From: Microlunatus elymi
Lineage (GTDB): Bacteria > Actinomycetota > Actinomycetes > Propionibacteriales > Propionibacteriaceae
NCBI RefSeq assembly: GCF_007362775.1
Contig: NZ_CP041692.1
Coordinates: forward strand, 3,844,001-3,908,000
DNA length: 64,000 nt
Reading direction: 5' to 3'
Shown: one piece after another, positions 50,170 to 59,071 of the stretch
Layout: the number at the start of each line of letters is the position of its first letter
Numbering within the stretch: the stretch's first letter is position 1
Notes under the pieces: generated by a model
The model's input: only the letters and a program-made list of their open reading frames with translations
Database searches by the model: none
Told to the model about the DNA's origin: nothing
Program-made: the position numbers and the translations under genes

Positions 50170-51768
50170 TCAGGCGAGGGTGATCAACTCGGCGTACTCG
50201 GCGGTCCACAGGTCTTCGGTGCCGTCGGGCAGCACCAGCACCCGATCCGGCTCCAGCGCCTCCACGGCGCCCTCGTCGTGGGTGACCAACACGATCGCGC
50301 CGGCGTAGGAGTGGATGGCGGCCAGGATCTCTTCCCGGGAAGCAGGATCGAGGTTGTTGGTCGGCTCGTCCAGCAACAGCACGTTGGCGCTGGAGACCAC
50401 CAGAGTGGCCAACGCCAGCCGGGTCTTCTCGCCGCCGGACAGTACCTCGGCCTTCTTCTCCACATCGTCACCGGTGAACAGGAACGAGCCGAGCACCTTG
50501 CGCACCTCGGTCTCGTTCAGCTCCGGCGAGGCCCGCTTCATGTTCTCCAGCACAGTGCGCTCGACGTCCAGCGTCTCGTGCTCCTGGGCGTAGTAGCCGA
50601 GCTTGAGCCCGTGCCCCGGGTGCACCTCACCGGTGTCCGGCTCGCCCAGACCGGCCAGAATCCGCAACAGGGTTGTCTTTCCTGCGCCGTTCAGCCCCAA
50701 GATCACCACCCGGCTGCCGCGGTCGATGGCCAGATCAACGCCGGCGAAGACCTCCAACGAGCCGTAGGCCTTGCTCAACCCGGATGCAGTCAGCGGGGTA
50801 CGACCGCAGGGTGCCGGCTCGGGAAGTTTGATCTTGGCCACCCGATCCTGGACCCGTTCGGCCTCCAGCCCGGACAGCAGTCGTTCCGCCCGCCGGGCCA
50901 TGTTCTTGGCCGCCACCGCCTTGGTCGCCTTGGCGCCCATCTTCTCGGCCTGCGCGAACAGCCGATCCGCCTTGCGTTCGGCGTTCTTGCGTTCGCGGCG
51001 ACGCCGTTCCTCGTCGGTGGCACGCTGCTGCAGGTAGCGCTTCCAGTTCATCGAGTAGACGTCCAGCAGGGACCGGTTCGCATCCAGGTGGAACACCTTG
51101 TTGACGGTCTGTTCCAGCAACTCGGTGTCGTGGCTGATCACCATCAGCCCGCCGGAGTAGTTGATCAAGTACGAGCGCAGCCACGAGATCGAGTCCGCGT
51201 CCAGGTGGTTGGTCGGCTCGTCCAGCAACATAATGTCGGCGTCGGAGAAGAGGATCCGGGCCAGTTCGATCCGGCGCCGCTGCCCGCCGGACAGCGTCCG
51301 CAGCGGCTGGCTCAGCACCCGGTCGGGCAGTCCGAGGTTGGCCGAGATCCGGGCCGCTTCGGCCTCGGCGGCGTAGCCACCGGCTGCGGTCAACTCCGCC
51401 TCCACCCGGGCGTAGCGTTCCATCGCCCGTTCCTGGATCGCCGGGTCGGTGGACGCCATCTCCTCCTCGGTCCGGCGCATCCTGCTGATCACGGTGTCCA
51501 GGCCGCGGGCGGACAAGATCCGGTTCTTGGCCAGCACCTCGGGGTCGCCGGTACGCGGATCCTGCGGCAGATAACCGACGCTGCCGGTGTGACTGATCGT
51601 CCCCGACGTCGGCTGGCCGGCGCCGGCCAGAATCTTCGTCAGGGTTGTCTTCCCGGCGCCGTTGCGCCCGACCAGGCCGATCTTGTCGCCGGGAGCGACC
51701 TGGAAGGACGCCTTTTCCAGCAACAGCCTGGCGCCCACCCGAACTTCGACATCCCGTACGACTAGCAC
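50170..51768 (-). CDS. ABC-F family ATPase (ribosome-associated)
   Basis: 532 residues with two ATPase domains and no membrane part. Domain 1: GRNGAGKTTLTKILAG, LSGGQRRRIELARIL, LLDEPTNHLD. Domain 2: GLNGAGKTTLLRILAG, LSGGEKTRLALATLV, LLDEPTNNLD. The linker is Arg/Lys/Glu-rich (RRRRERKNAERKADRLFAQ). ABC-F proteins bind the ribosomal E site and rescue or throttle translation; some protect against ribosome-targeting antibiotics. The specific role here cannot be told. GTG start. It is single. Confidence 0.93.
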   Translation of the reverse strand: MLVVRDVEVRVGARLLLEKASFQVAPGDKIGLVGRNGAGKTTLTKILAGAGQPTSGTISHTGSVGYLPQDPRTGDPEVLAKNRILSARGLDTVISRMRRTEEEMASTDPAIQERAMERYARVEAELTAAGGYAAEAEAARISANLGLPDRVLSQPLRTLSGGQRRRIELARILFSDADIMLLDEPTNHLDADSISWLRSYLINYSGGLMVISHDTELLEQTVNKVFHLDANRSLLDVYSMNWKRYLQQRATDEERRRRERKNAERKADRLFAQAEKMGAKATKAVAAKNMARRAERLLSGLEAERVQDRVAKIKLPEPAPCGRTPLTASGLSKAYGSLEVFAGVDLAIDRGSRVVILGLNGAGKTTLLRILAGLGEPDTGEVHPGHGLKLGYYAQEHETLDVERTVLENMKRASPELNETEVRKVLGSFLFTGDDVEKKAEVLSGGEKTRLALATLVVSSANVLLLDEPTNNLDPASREEILAAIHSYAGAIVLVTHDEGAVEALEPDRVLVLPDGTEDLWTAEYAELITLA

Positions 51769-51903
51769 GGGCCAACGATTCCGCAGACCAGCCCACGAAC
51801 CAAATCGATATCCGGGAGACTAGCGTTATCAGCATCGAACCGGGCGCTCCCGGGTACGAGCGCCTCCTCGCACCGTCAACACCCTCCTGGGAGAACGACT
51901 GAG

Positions 51904-52761
51904 ATGGACACGCCGGAACTGGAAAGCACCGTCACCGAGCCGGCGTACGACAGCCCGGAACTGAAATACGCAGACGAGTTCGCGCAGCTCAGCGAGGAGA
52001 TGAGTCGCAGCCAGGAGCAGCCGACTCTGGAGCGGATCGTCGCGCTGGCGGTCGAGACCATCGAGGCCTGCGACTACTGCGGCATCACCCAACGCAAGCC
52101 CGACGGTCAGCTGTCGACGCCCGCCAGCACCGGGCCGATCGTGATCGAGGCCGACCGGCTGCAGTATCAGTTCGACGAGGGCCCGTGTGTGGCGGCCGTG
52201 TGGAACCTCGACACGTATCTGATCCCGGATCTGGAACTGGAGACGCGCTGGCCGCAATGGGCTCCGCGAGCGGCCCAGCTGGGCATCCGTTCGGTGCTCA
52301 GCCTGCGGCTGGATCCGACCGGTGATCAACATGCGTTCGCGGCGCTGAATCTGTATGCGATCGCCCCGGATGCCTTTGACAACACGGACCTGGCGATCGC
52401 CAGCATCTTCGCCCGGCACGCGGGCACCGCCCTCAGCGGCGCCCGGACCCGGGAGGAGTTGCGTACCGCGATCCGGTCCCGGCAGGTGATCGGCGTCGCC
52501 CAGGGGATGTTGATGCAGCGGTTCGGGCTGACCCTGGACCAGTCGTTCGAGGTGCTGCGGCGCTTCTCCCAGAACCACAACGTCAAACTCCGGACGCTGG
52601 CCGAAGGGCTGGTGAAGAACGGCGGCATTCATGATCAGGGCGGCGACCCACTGACGGTGAACTCGGCCCTGGAGCGGTCGTTCGGCATCGCGGGCCCCCC
52701 GATGCGAACAGAAGTCCGAGGACCGGGCAGCCCACGTTTACCCGGCCGACGGCGCGGGTAG
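51904..52761 (+). CDS. GAF-ANTAR RNA-binding regulator
   Basis: 285 residues. A GAF domain (about 30-190) contains CDYCGITQRKPDG and DEGPCVAAVWNLDTYLIPDL. An ANTAR domain follows (RTAIRSRQVIGVAQGMLMQRFGLTLDQSFEVLRRFSQNHNVKLRTLAEGLV). ANTAR proteins bind hairpins in mRNA leaders and prevent termination. The GAF ligand is unknown. The tail of about 40 residues is Pro/Gly/Arg-rich. It is followed 43 bp downstream by a small orphan gene that may be co-transcribed. Confidence 0.93.
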   Translation: MDTPELESTVTEPAYDSPELKYADEFAQLSEEMSRSQEQPTLERIVALAVETIEACDYCGITQRKPDGQLSTPASTGPIVIEADRLQYQFDEGPCVAAVWNLDTYLIPDLELETRWPQWAPRAAQLGIRSVLSLRLDPTGDQHAFAALNLYAIAPDAFDNTDLAIASIFARHAGTALSGARTREELRTAIRSRQVIGVAQGMLMQRFGLTLDQSFEVLRRFSQNHNVKLRTLAEGLVKNGGIHDQGGDPLTVNSALERSFGIAGPPMRTEVRGPGSPRLPGRRRG

Positions 52762-52803
52762 CTGTCAGGACGTGATGTAGCCGAGACACCGAAGGAGAGT
52801 TCC

Positions 52804-53037
52804 ATGGACAACTCCGACACGATCGTGGAGGAGGTCCGTGATGCGCTGGCAGGCCACGTACCGGGCGGCATGGTCGGCGCCTTCGTCATCGCGGCCGAGT
52901 TGTACGACGCCGACGGCGAGCCGCAACTGTTCACCGCGCACTCCACCGCCGGAACCAGCTGGACGCATCTCGGCATGATCGAGGTGCTCCGACTGGACAC
53001 CGAGTCGATGTTCCGGCCCGAGACCGAAGACTGTTGA
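52804..53037 (+). CDS. Small acidic protein of unknown function
   Basis: 77 residues, acidic. It has a short N-terminal helix (DTIVEEVRDALAGHVPGGMVGAF), a small hydrophobic core (VIAAELYDADGEPQLFTAHSTAG) and an acidic end. No known family is recognised. It follows the GAF-ANTAR gene by 42 bp, with ribosome-binding site GAAGGAG, and ends directly at the convergent GMC gene (adjacent stop codons). Confidence 0.6.
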   Translation: MDNSDTIVEEVRDALAGHVPGGMVGAFVIAAELYDADGEPQLFTAHSTAGTSWTHLGMIEVLRLDTESMFRPETEDC

Positions 53038-54765
53038 TCATGATCGCCGGCCGGTGAGCAGATCGCAGGCACGGGCGGAGTTCGCCATGATCGTCAGAGC
53101 CGGATTGGCCGAGCCCTGGGTCGGCAGCACACTGCCGTCCATGATGTAGAGATTCGGCACCGCAAACGTCGTACAGCTTCGGTCAACCACACCGTGCCGC
53201 TCGTCGGCAGCCATCCGGGCACCGCCGACCAGGTGCGCGTTGCGCGTGAAGGTGACCAGCTCCTGTGCGCCGGCCGCGGTCAGGATCTCCTCCATCACCT
53301 GCTGCGCCGCCTGCAGCAGCTGCTTGTCGTTGTCGCACTGGCTGTACGTGAACCGAGCCACCGGCAGACCGTACCGGTCGGTCTCCCGGTCCAACCTGAT
53401 GCGGTTCTCCGCCCGGGGCAGGAATTCGCACAGCGCGCCGAGCACGGCCCAGTGCACGTAGCCGCGCATCTGCTCGCGGAGGTCAGCGCCCCAGTGACCT
53501 TGGCCGGCCACGTGTTCGGCCCAGGTGATCGGCAGCGGCGACACCGTCTGCACCGAGAAGCCGCGCTTGTAGGGCTTGCTCGGATCCGTTTCGTAGAAGA
53601 CTTCGCTGGACACCTCCGGCGGCGGCGCCTTGTACATCCGGATCTCGTCGGCGAACCGGCCGGCGGTCTGCGGAGCGCCCTGCACCATCAGGTAGCGGCC
53701 GACTTGATCATGGTCGTTGCACAGGCCGTCGGGGAACCTGGCGGAGGTCGAGTTCAACAGCAGTCGCGGCGTCTCGATCGAATAGCCGGCGACGATCACC
53801 ACGGATGCGCGCTGGAACTCCTCCACCCCGTCCTTCAGGTAGCGGACACCGGTCGCCCGGCCGGTCCGCTGATCAACTTCGACCCGGGTGACCATGGCGT
53901 CGCTGCGGATCTCGGCTCCGTTGGCGATCGCGTCCGGAACGTGGGTGATCAACGGCGAGGCCTTGGCGTTGACCTTGCAACCCTGCAAGCAGAAACCGCG
54001 ATAGATGCAGTGCGGTCGATGGCCGAACCGTCCGTTGGTGATCGCGACCGGCCCGACCTTGGCCTGCAACCCGATCTTGTGCGCGCCGCGGAGGAAGATC
54101 TCGCCGTTGCCGCCGACCTGGTGTGCACTGTGCGGATAGGTGTGCGGCACGCCCCAGGGCCAGTCCTCGCCGGACACCGGCAACTCGCCCTCCAGCTGCT
54201 CGTAGTAGGGCTGCAACTCCGCGTAGTCGATCGGCCAGTCCGCGCCGACACCGTCGGCGCTGTAGGTGTGGAAATCGCTGGGATGGAAGCGCGGCGCGAA
54301 CCCGGCGAAGTGGATCATCGACCCGCCGACGCCTCGGCCCGAGTTGTTGGATCCCAACGGCACCGGGTTGTCGCCGTCGATCACTCGCGGTTCGTTCCAG
54401 TACAGGTGATGCGAGCCGGACTCGTCGGAGACCCAGTCCTGCTCCGGGTCCCAGAACGGCCCGGCGTCCAACGCGACCACCCGCCAACCGGCCCGGGTGA
54501 GCCGTTGCGCGGCGACCCCGCCGCCCGCGCCGCAACCGACGATCACCGCGTCGACCTCGTCGTCGGTGCGATAGCGGCGCATCCGGTCCCGGAGACGTTG
54601 ACTGACCCGGTGTTGATCATCGGGCAGCAGCCAGGCCGACGCGTTCCGTTCCCGGACCCGGTCGGCGGACCCGTCGTGGGCTGCGAACCACTCCTTGGCC
54701 GGATTGCGCCGTCTCGGCTGCGATCCCTGGCCTGCCCGGGAGTCCTGGGCGGTGTCGGTGATCAT
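53038..54765 (-). CDS. GMC-type flavin oxidoreductase (large subunit)
   Basis: 575 residues. FAD-binding VIVGCGAGGGVAAQRLTRAGWRVVALDAGPFWD near residue 75, GRGVGGSMIHFAGF, and the C-terminal substrate/flavin end MDGSVLPTQGSANPALTIMANSARA. HCIYRGFCLQGC holds a conserved Cys-rich motif. In gluconate 2-dehydrogenases and similar enzymes this subunit oxidises a polyol or sugar acid and passes electrons to a partner. The small subunit follows (ATGA overlap). It lacks a signal peptide. Substrate uncertain. Confidence 0.9.
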   Translation of the reverse strand: MITDTAQDSRAGQGSQPRRRNPAKEWFAAHDGSADRVRERNASAWLLPDDQHRVSQRLRDRMRRYRTDDEVDAVIVGCGAGGGVAAQRLTRAGWRVVALDAGPFWDPEQDWVSDESGSHHLYWNEPRVIDGDNPVPLGSNNSGRGVGGSMIHFAGFAPRFHPSDFHTYSADGVGADWPIDYAELQPYYEQLEGELPVSGEDWPWGVPHTYPHSAHQVGGNGEIFLRGAHKIGLQAKVGPVAITNGRFGHRPHCIYRGFCLQGCKVNAKASPLITHVPDAIANGAEIRSDAMVTRVEVDQRTGRATGVRYLKDGVEEFQRASVVIVAGYSIETPRLLLNSTSARFPDGLCNDHDQVGRYLMVQGAPQTAGRFADEIRMYKAPPPEVSSEVFYETDPSKPYKRGFSVQTVSPLPITWAEHVAGQGHWGADLREQMRGYVHWAVLGALCEFLPRAENRIRLDRETDRYGLPVARFTYSQCDNDKQLLQAAQQVMEEILTAAGAQELVTFTRNAHLVGGARMAADERHGVVDRSCTTFAVPNLYIMDGSVLPTQGSANPALTIMANSARACDLLTGRRS

Positions 54766-55448
54766 CGCGTCTTCCCGTCCCGATCGTGATCATCGTCGCG
54801 ATGACGATCATCCGCTGTCCCGCGCGGGCCGGCGTCGGCGACCTCGAACGGCTCCCGACCGCCGACCCGTGCATCCTTGTAGCCGCGCGGATAGGCAGGA
54901 CCGGAGAAGCCGATCTCGTTCCACGCCCACGGGTGGGAGTAGAACGCGGTACAGGCGTACCGGGTCCACAGCGACCAGATCCGATCGGCCCTCAATCCGT
55001 GCCAGTCCCCGTCGCCGAGATCCTGGACGGCCTGGATCAGCTTGCGCCGATCCTCATGGCTGCACTCGGCGAAACCGGCTCCGTAGCCGGCTCGGGCGTC
55101 GTCGTCCACGGATCGCAAGGATCGCTTCCAGGCTTCACCGTCCTCCGGCAACTCGGCATAGCGCCAGCCGTCGCCCTCGCCACCGGCCAACCGCGAGTCG
55201 ATCATCTCCAGCACCGGCACTCGCGGTTCCTGGTGTTGATCAAGAAGCTCGTCCAGCAGCGGCCGGGCGATCGCCTCCTCGGTCAGGTCGAAGAAACGCA
55301 GCGGCCCGGGCAGCGACAGCCGGGACAGGACGACGCCGGCGGTGACCGGGTCCCAGTGCCGGGTCTGCCCCAGCACGTCGAAGCCGGCGAATCGATCTTG
55401 GTGCCCGCCGGGCGTGACGCCGTCCTTCCGTTGCAGCGGTCGGCTCAC
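54762..55448 (-). CDS. Gluconate 2-dehydrogenase subunit 3-like protein
   Basis: About 228 residues. ALLSRLSLPGP-like start (VVLSRLSLPGPLRFFDLTEEAIARPLLDELLDQ), followed by WRYAELPEDGEAWKRSLRSVDDDARAGYGAGFAECSHEDRRKLIQAVQDLG and YACTAFYSHPWAWNEIGFSGPAYPRGY: a match to the small-subunit family of the GMC-dependent gluconate-2-dehydrogenase type. Unlike most members no twin-arginine signal is seen, so the complex may be cytoplasmic. Start GTG 55448 overlaps the upstream gene (GTGA). It is the middle gene of a three-gene unit. Confidence 0.83.
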   Translation of the reverse strand: MSRPLQRKDGVTPGGHQDRFAGFDVLGQTRHWDPVTAGVVLSRLSLPGPLRFFDLTEEAIARPLLDELLDQHQEPRVPVLEMIDSRLAGGEGDGWRYAELPEDGEAWKRSLRSVDDDARAGYGAGFAECSHEDRRKLIQAVQDLGDGDWHGLRADRIWSLWTRYACTAFYSHPWAWNEIGFSGPAYPRGYKDARVGGREPFEVADAGPRGTADDRHRDDDHDRDGKTR

Positions 55449-55900
55449 CGGGTCTTCTCCCGGCGCAGGATCGCGGCCAGCAGACCCATCCCGCCCACCA
55501 TCGTCACCAGCAGCGGCGCCAACAACGGCGGGCCCATCTCGATGTTGTAGCGGGCGTTGGACCAGCCCCCTGGCTTCTGGGAGATGCCGCGGACATGCAG
55601 GTACGTGCCCTGCAGCCCGTTCGCCACGATGATCATGGACGTCAGCGGAAGCACGGTGTGGGCAGCCTTTGCGCTGAACACCCCGGCGACACCGGCGGCG
55701 GCGCCGACCGGCCCGATCACGATCGGCAGCCACATCATCCGGTTGCCGAAACTGGCCGAATCGTGCTCGAAGTAGATCTCCGCCGTGGTCACCACCGCAC
55801 CCGCAGCCATCGCGGCGCACATCGTCCGCTCGAAGCGGCCGGTCCGCAGATTCACCACCGCCCGGGCCGTGGTTGCCAGCCAGCTCGGTCCCAACGCCAT
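55445..55900 (-). CDS. Membrane protein of the GMC/subunit-3 operon
   Basis: 151 residues with four predicted hydrophobic helices (TMCAAMAAGAVVTTAEIYF, WLPIVIGPVGAAAGVAGVFS, VLPLTSMIIVANGLQGTYLHV and LLAPLLVTMVGGMGLLAAIL). No cytochrome-binding His pair is obvious, though HVRGISQKPGGWSNARYNIEMGPP is a conserved-looking loop. It may anchor the GMC complex or link it to the quinone pool (inference). Overlaps the subunit-3 gene by 4 bp. Confidence 0.72.
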   Translation of the reverse strand: MALGPSWLATTARAVVNLRTGRFERTMCAAMAAGAVVTTAEIYFEHDSASFGNRMMWLPIVIGPVGAAAGVAGVFSAKAAHTVLPLTSMIIVANGLQGTYLHVRGISQKPGGWSNARYNIEMGPPLLAPLLVTMVGGMGLLAAILRREKTR

Positions 55901-56007
55901 CGACCTTCTCCTCCCACGCGGCGTGATCCGTGTGTCCGGCCCGTACCCAACCGCCCCGCACCGAACCGGAGCCGTACGAGGTCGAAGGCCAGGATCGACG
56001 TGGCGGA

Positions 56008-57036
56008 TCAGCCGGCGGTCCGGCGGCGCGGACGCCGGCCGAGCACGGCGGCGGCGCCGGCGCCGGCCGCGGCGGCGGTTCCGGCCAGGCCGAGCAGCAG
56101 ACGACGGTGCTCACTCACCCACTGCTCCGGAGCACGGTCCCGAGCGCGGTCGTCGAAGATCCCGTGCGCGCCCCAGTCCTTCGCCCCCTCGCCGTCGGCC
56201 GGATGCCACAGGTTGGCCGGCTGATCCTCGTCCCGCGGCTGGTCGGTCTGCTGGCCCGAGAAACCGGTCCGAGCCAGATAGCGGTCCAGCAGTCCGGGCG
56301 CGATCTTGTTGGCCAGCAGCGTCAGCATCGTGCTCCGGCCGACCCAGTACTCGCGTCGTTGCGGATGATCGGCGGCGAACACGATCGCCCGCGCGGCCAC
56401 CTCGGGCTGGTAGATCGGCGGCACCGGTTGGGCCTGCTTCGGCAGCCGCGACAACAGCCAGGAGAACTGCGGGGTGTTCACCGCAGGCAGCTGCACCATG
56501 GTCACCCGGACGGCGCTGCGATCATGCAACAGCTCGCAGCGCAACGACTCGGTGAATCCCTGGATCGCGTGCTTTGCGCCGCAGTAGGCCGACTGCAACG
56601 GAATGCCGCGGTAGGCCAGCGCCGAACCGACCTGGACGATGGTGCCGCGGTTGCGCTGCACCATCGGCTTCAGCGCCGCCATGGTGCCGTGGACGTACCC
56701 CAGATAGGTGACCTCGGTGGCCCGCCGGAACTCCTGCGGCGTCAGGTCGATCAGCCGCGCGAACGCACCGGTGAAGGCGGCGTTCACCCAGACGTCGATC
56801 GGACCGAACCGTTCCTCGATCCGGTTCACCGCGTCCACCACCGCCTGGGCGTCGGACACGTCCAAGCCGATGGTCATCGGCTCACCGCCGCGCTCGCTGA
56901 CGTCCTCGGCCGCGGCGGCCAAACCCTTCTCGCCGCGCGCCATCAACGCCACCCGAGCGCCACGCTCGGCGAACAGCCGCGCCACCGCACGTCCCACACC
57001 GGCAGATGCTCCGGTGATCGCAACGACCTGGCTCAC
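56008..57036 (-). CDS. SDR family oxidoreductase with C-terminal membrane anchor
   Basis: 342 residues. TGASAGVG start, catalytic Ser in VGSALAYRG and YCGAKHA (Tyr-x-x-x-Lys). The SDR core ends near residue 245. An acidic linker (QQTDQPRDEDQPANLWHPADGEGAKDWG) follows and then one transmembrane helix (LLLGLAGTAAAAGAGAAAVL) and a basic end. Similar proteins occur next to other redox genes in Microlunatus- and Streptomyces-type genomes. Substrate unknown. It is divergent from the ThDP enzyme at 57275. Confidence 0.83.
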   Translation of the reverse strand: MSQVVAITGASAGVGRAVARLFAERGARVALMARGEKGLAAAAEDVSERGGEPMTIGLDVSDAQAVVDAVNRIEERFGPIDVWVNAAFTGAFARLIDLTPQEFRRATEVTYLGYVHGTMAALKPMVQRNRGTIVQVGSALAYRGIPLQSAYCGAKHAIQGFTESLRCELLHDRSAVRVTMVQLPAVNTPQFSWLLSRLPKQAQPVPPIYQPEVAARAIVFAADHPQRREYWVGRSTMLTLLANKIAPGLLDRYLARTGFSGQQTDQPRDEDQPANLWHPADGEGAKDWGAHGIFDDRARDRAPEQWVSEHRRLLLGLAGTAAAAGAGAAAVLGRRPRRRTAG

Positions 57037-57144
57037 CTTGTCCTCCTTCTCTCAGCCTGCATCCAGGATCGAGCGGGCTCGATCGAACCGATCGGCCCGC
57101 GGTCTCGTCGTCCGGGGTGGATCCTGTCGGCGCACAAGAAATCC

Positions 57145-57176
57145 GTTACCCCGCTGGTGATTCTGGTTACCCGCTG
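57145..57176. promoter_or_regulatory. Direct repeat GTTACC(C)CGCTG upstream of the ThDP enzyme
   Basis: GTTACCCCGCTG at 57145-57156 and GTTACCCGCTG at 57166-57176 are two helical turns apart (21 bp) in the divergent gap between the SDR and ThDP-enzyme genes. Possible regulator binding sites; the pattern could also be chance. Confidence 0.35.
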
Positions 57177-57274
57177 CCCCCGCCCCCACACTCGGCAGCC
57201 GACCGTGTGAGGTCGACTGCCGCGGGTACGGGCCGGTGAGTGACTACGCAACGACGGGATCGAAGGAGCGAGGC

Positions 57275-59071
57275 ATGGCTCAGACAGTTGGCGACTACCT
57301 GCTGCAGCGGTTGCGGGAGTGGGGTGTGGAGCAGGTGTTCGGCTACCCGGGGGACGGCATCAACGGCATCATCGCCTCCTTCGGCCGGGCGGAGAACCAA
57401 CCCAAGTTCGTCCAGGCGCGGCACGAGGAGATGGCGGCCTTCTCCGCCGTCGGCTACGCCAAGTTCAGCGGCCGGGTCGCCGTCTGCATGGCCACCTCCG
57501 GACCGGGCGCGATCCATCTGCTGAACGGCTTGTACGACGCCAAACTCGATCATGCTCCGGTGGTCGCCATCGTCGGCCAGACCGCTCGCAGCGCGATGGG
57601 CGGCAGCTATCAGCAGGAGGTCGACCTGCAGTCGCTGTTCAAGGACGTCGCCGCGGAGTATCTGGTCGAGGTGAACGTGCCGTCCCAGCTGCCGAACGCC
57701 CTGGACCGGGCCATCCGGACGGCCGAGGCGACGCGCTCACCCACGGCGTTGATCATCCCGGCCGACCTCCAGGAGGAGGAGTACACACCGCCGGAGCACG
57801 CCTTCAAGCAGGTCCCGTCCAGCCCTCCGGGCACCGCCTGGGGCACGCCGGTGCCATCCTCCTCCGACCTACAGGCAGCTGCCGAGGTGATCAACGCCGG
57901 GGAGAAGGTGGCGATCCTGGCGGGCCAGGGTGCTCGCGCCGCCGCCGATGAGGTCAAGCAGCTCGCCGAGCTGACCGGCGCCGGGGTCGCGAAAGCCTTG
58001 CTGGGCAAGGACGTTCTCGACGACACGCTGCCGTACGTGACCGGCTCGATCGGGCTGCTCGGCACCCGGCCGAGTTATGAGTTGATGCGCGACTGCGACA
58101 CGTTGATCATGATCGGCAGCAACTTCCCCTACTCCCAGTTCCTGCCCGAACTCGATCAAGCGCGCGCGGTGCAGATCGATCTGGACGGTCGCTTCATCGG
58201 CATGCGCTACCCGACCGAGGTCAACCTGGTCGGCGACAGCCGGGCGACTCTGCAGGCCCTGTTGCCGATGATCGAGAAGAAGTCCGACCAGTCCTGGCGG
58301 GACACCGTGACCAAGAACGTCAGTTCGTGGTGGGACTCGGTCGATCATGAAACCGCCACCGAAGCCGACCCGGTGAACCCGATGCGGGTGGTCTCCGAAC
58401 TGAGCGAGCGGATCCCCGACAACGCCATGGTCACAGCGGATTCCGGATCGTCGACCAACTGGTACGCCCGCAATCTCAAGATCAGGAACGGGATCCGGTC
58501 CTCACTGTCTGGCACCCTGGCGACGATGGGCCCCGGCGTCCCGTACGCGATCGGCGCGAAGTTCGCCCATCCGGACCGGCCGGCGATCGCACTGGTCGGC
58601 GACGGCGCGATGCAGATGAACGGGATGGCCGAGTTGATCACCATCTCGCGCTACTTCCGGGACTGGCAGGATCCGCGCTGCATCGTCTGTGTCTTCCACA
58701 ACAACGATCTGAACCAGGTCACCTGGGAGTTGCGGGCGATGAGCGGTGCGCCGAAGTTCACCGAGTCGCAGTCGCTGCCGGATGTCGACTACGCCGGCTT
58801 CGCCACATCGCTCGGCCTGGAGGCGGTGGCCATCGACGACCCGGAGCAGCTCGGCGGAGCGTGGGATCGGGCGTTCAGCGCCACCGTGCCGACGGTGCTG
58901 GACGTCCGCTGCGATCCCGAGGTGCCGCCGATCCCGCCGCACGCCACCTTCGACCAGATGAAGTCGACGGCGAAGTCGTTGCTGAAGGGCGATCCGGACG
59001 CGTTGCACGTGATGGTCCAGGGTGCGAAGACCAAGCTGCAGGAGCTGCGTCCGGACCGCAGCAAGTCCTGA
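57275..59071 (+). CDS. Thiamine-diphosphate enzyme (pyruvate oxidase/quinone-dependent type)
   Basis: 598 residues. N-terminal PYR domain with the catalytic Glu in ARHEEMAAFSAVGYAKF near residue 47, central nucleotide-binding domain (ILAGQGARAAADEV) and C-terminal PP domain with the ThDP/Mg motif ALVGDGAMQMNGMAELITISRYF near 435-457 followed by NNDLNQVTWE. The layout matches pyruvate oxidase/pyruvate:quinone dehydrogenase (PoxB-like) rather than acetolactate synthase. Start ATG has GAAGGAGCGAGG. The stop TGA overlaps the ATG of the next gene by 1 bp. Confidence 0.85.
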   Translation: MAQTVGDYLLQRLREWGVEQVFGYPGDGINGIIASFGRAENQPKFVQARHEEMAAFSAVGYAKFSGRVAVCMATSGPGAIHLLNGLYDAKLDHAPVVAIVGQTARSAMGGSYQQEVDLQSLFKDVAAEYLVEVNVPSQLPNALDRAIRTAEATRSPTALIIPADLQEEEYTPPEHAFKQVPSSPPGTAWGTPVPSSSDLQAAAEVINAGEKVAILAGQGARAAADEVKQLAELTGAGVAKALLGKDVLDDTLPYVTGSIGLLGTRPSYELMRDCDTLIMIGSNFPYSQFLPELDQARAVQIDLDGRFIGMRYPTEVNLVGDSRATLQALLPMIEKKSDQSWRDTVTKNVSSWWDSVDHETATEADPVNPMRVVSELSERIPDNAMVTADSGSSTNWYARNLKIRNGIRSSLSGTLATMGPGVPYAIGAKFAHPDRPAIALVGDGAMQMNGMAELITISRYFRDWQDPRCIVCVFHNNDLNQVTWELRAMSGAPKFTESQSLPDVDYAGFATSLGLEAVAIDDPEQLGGAWDRAFSATVPTVLDVRCDPEVPPIPPHATFDQMKSTAKSLLKGDPDALHVMVQGAKTKLQELRPDRSKS

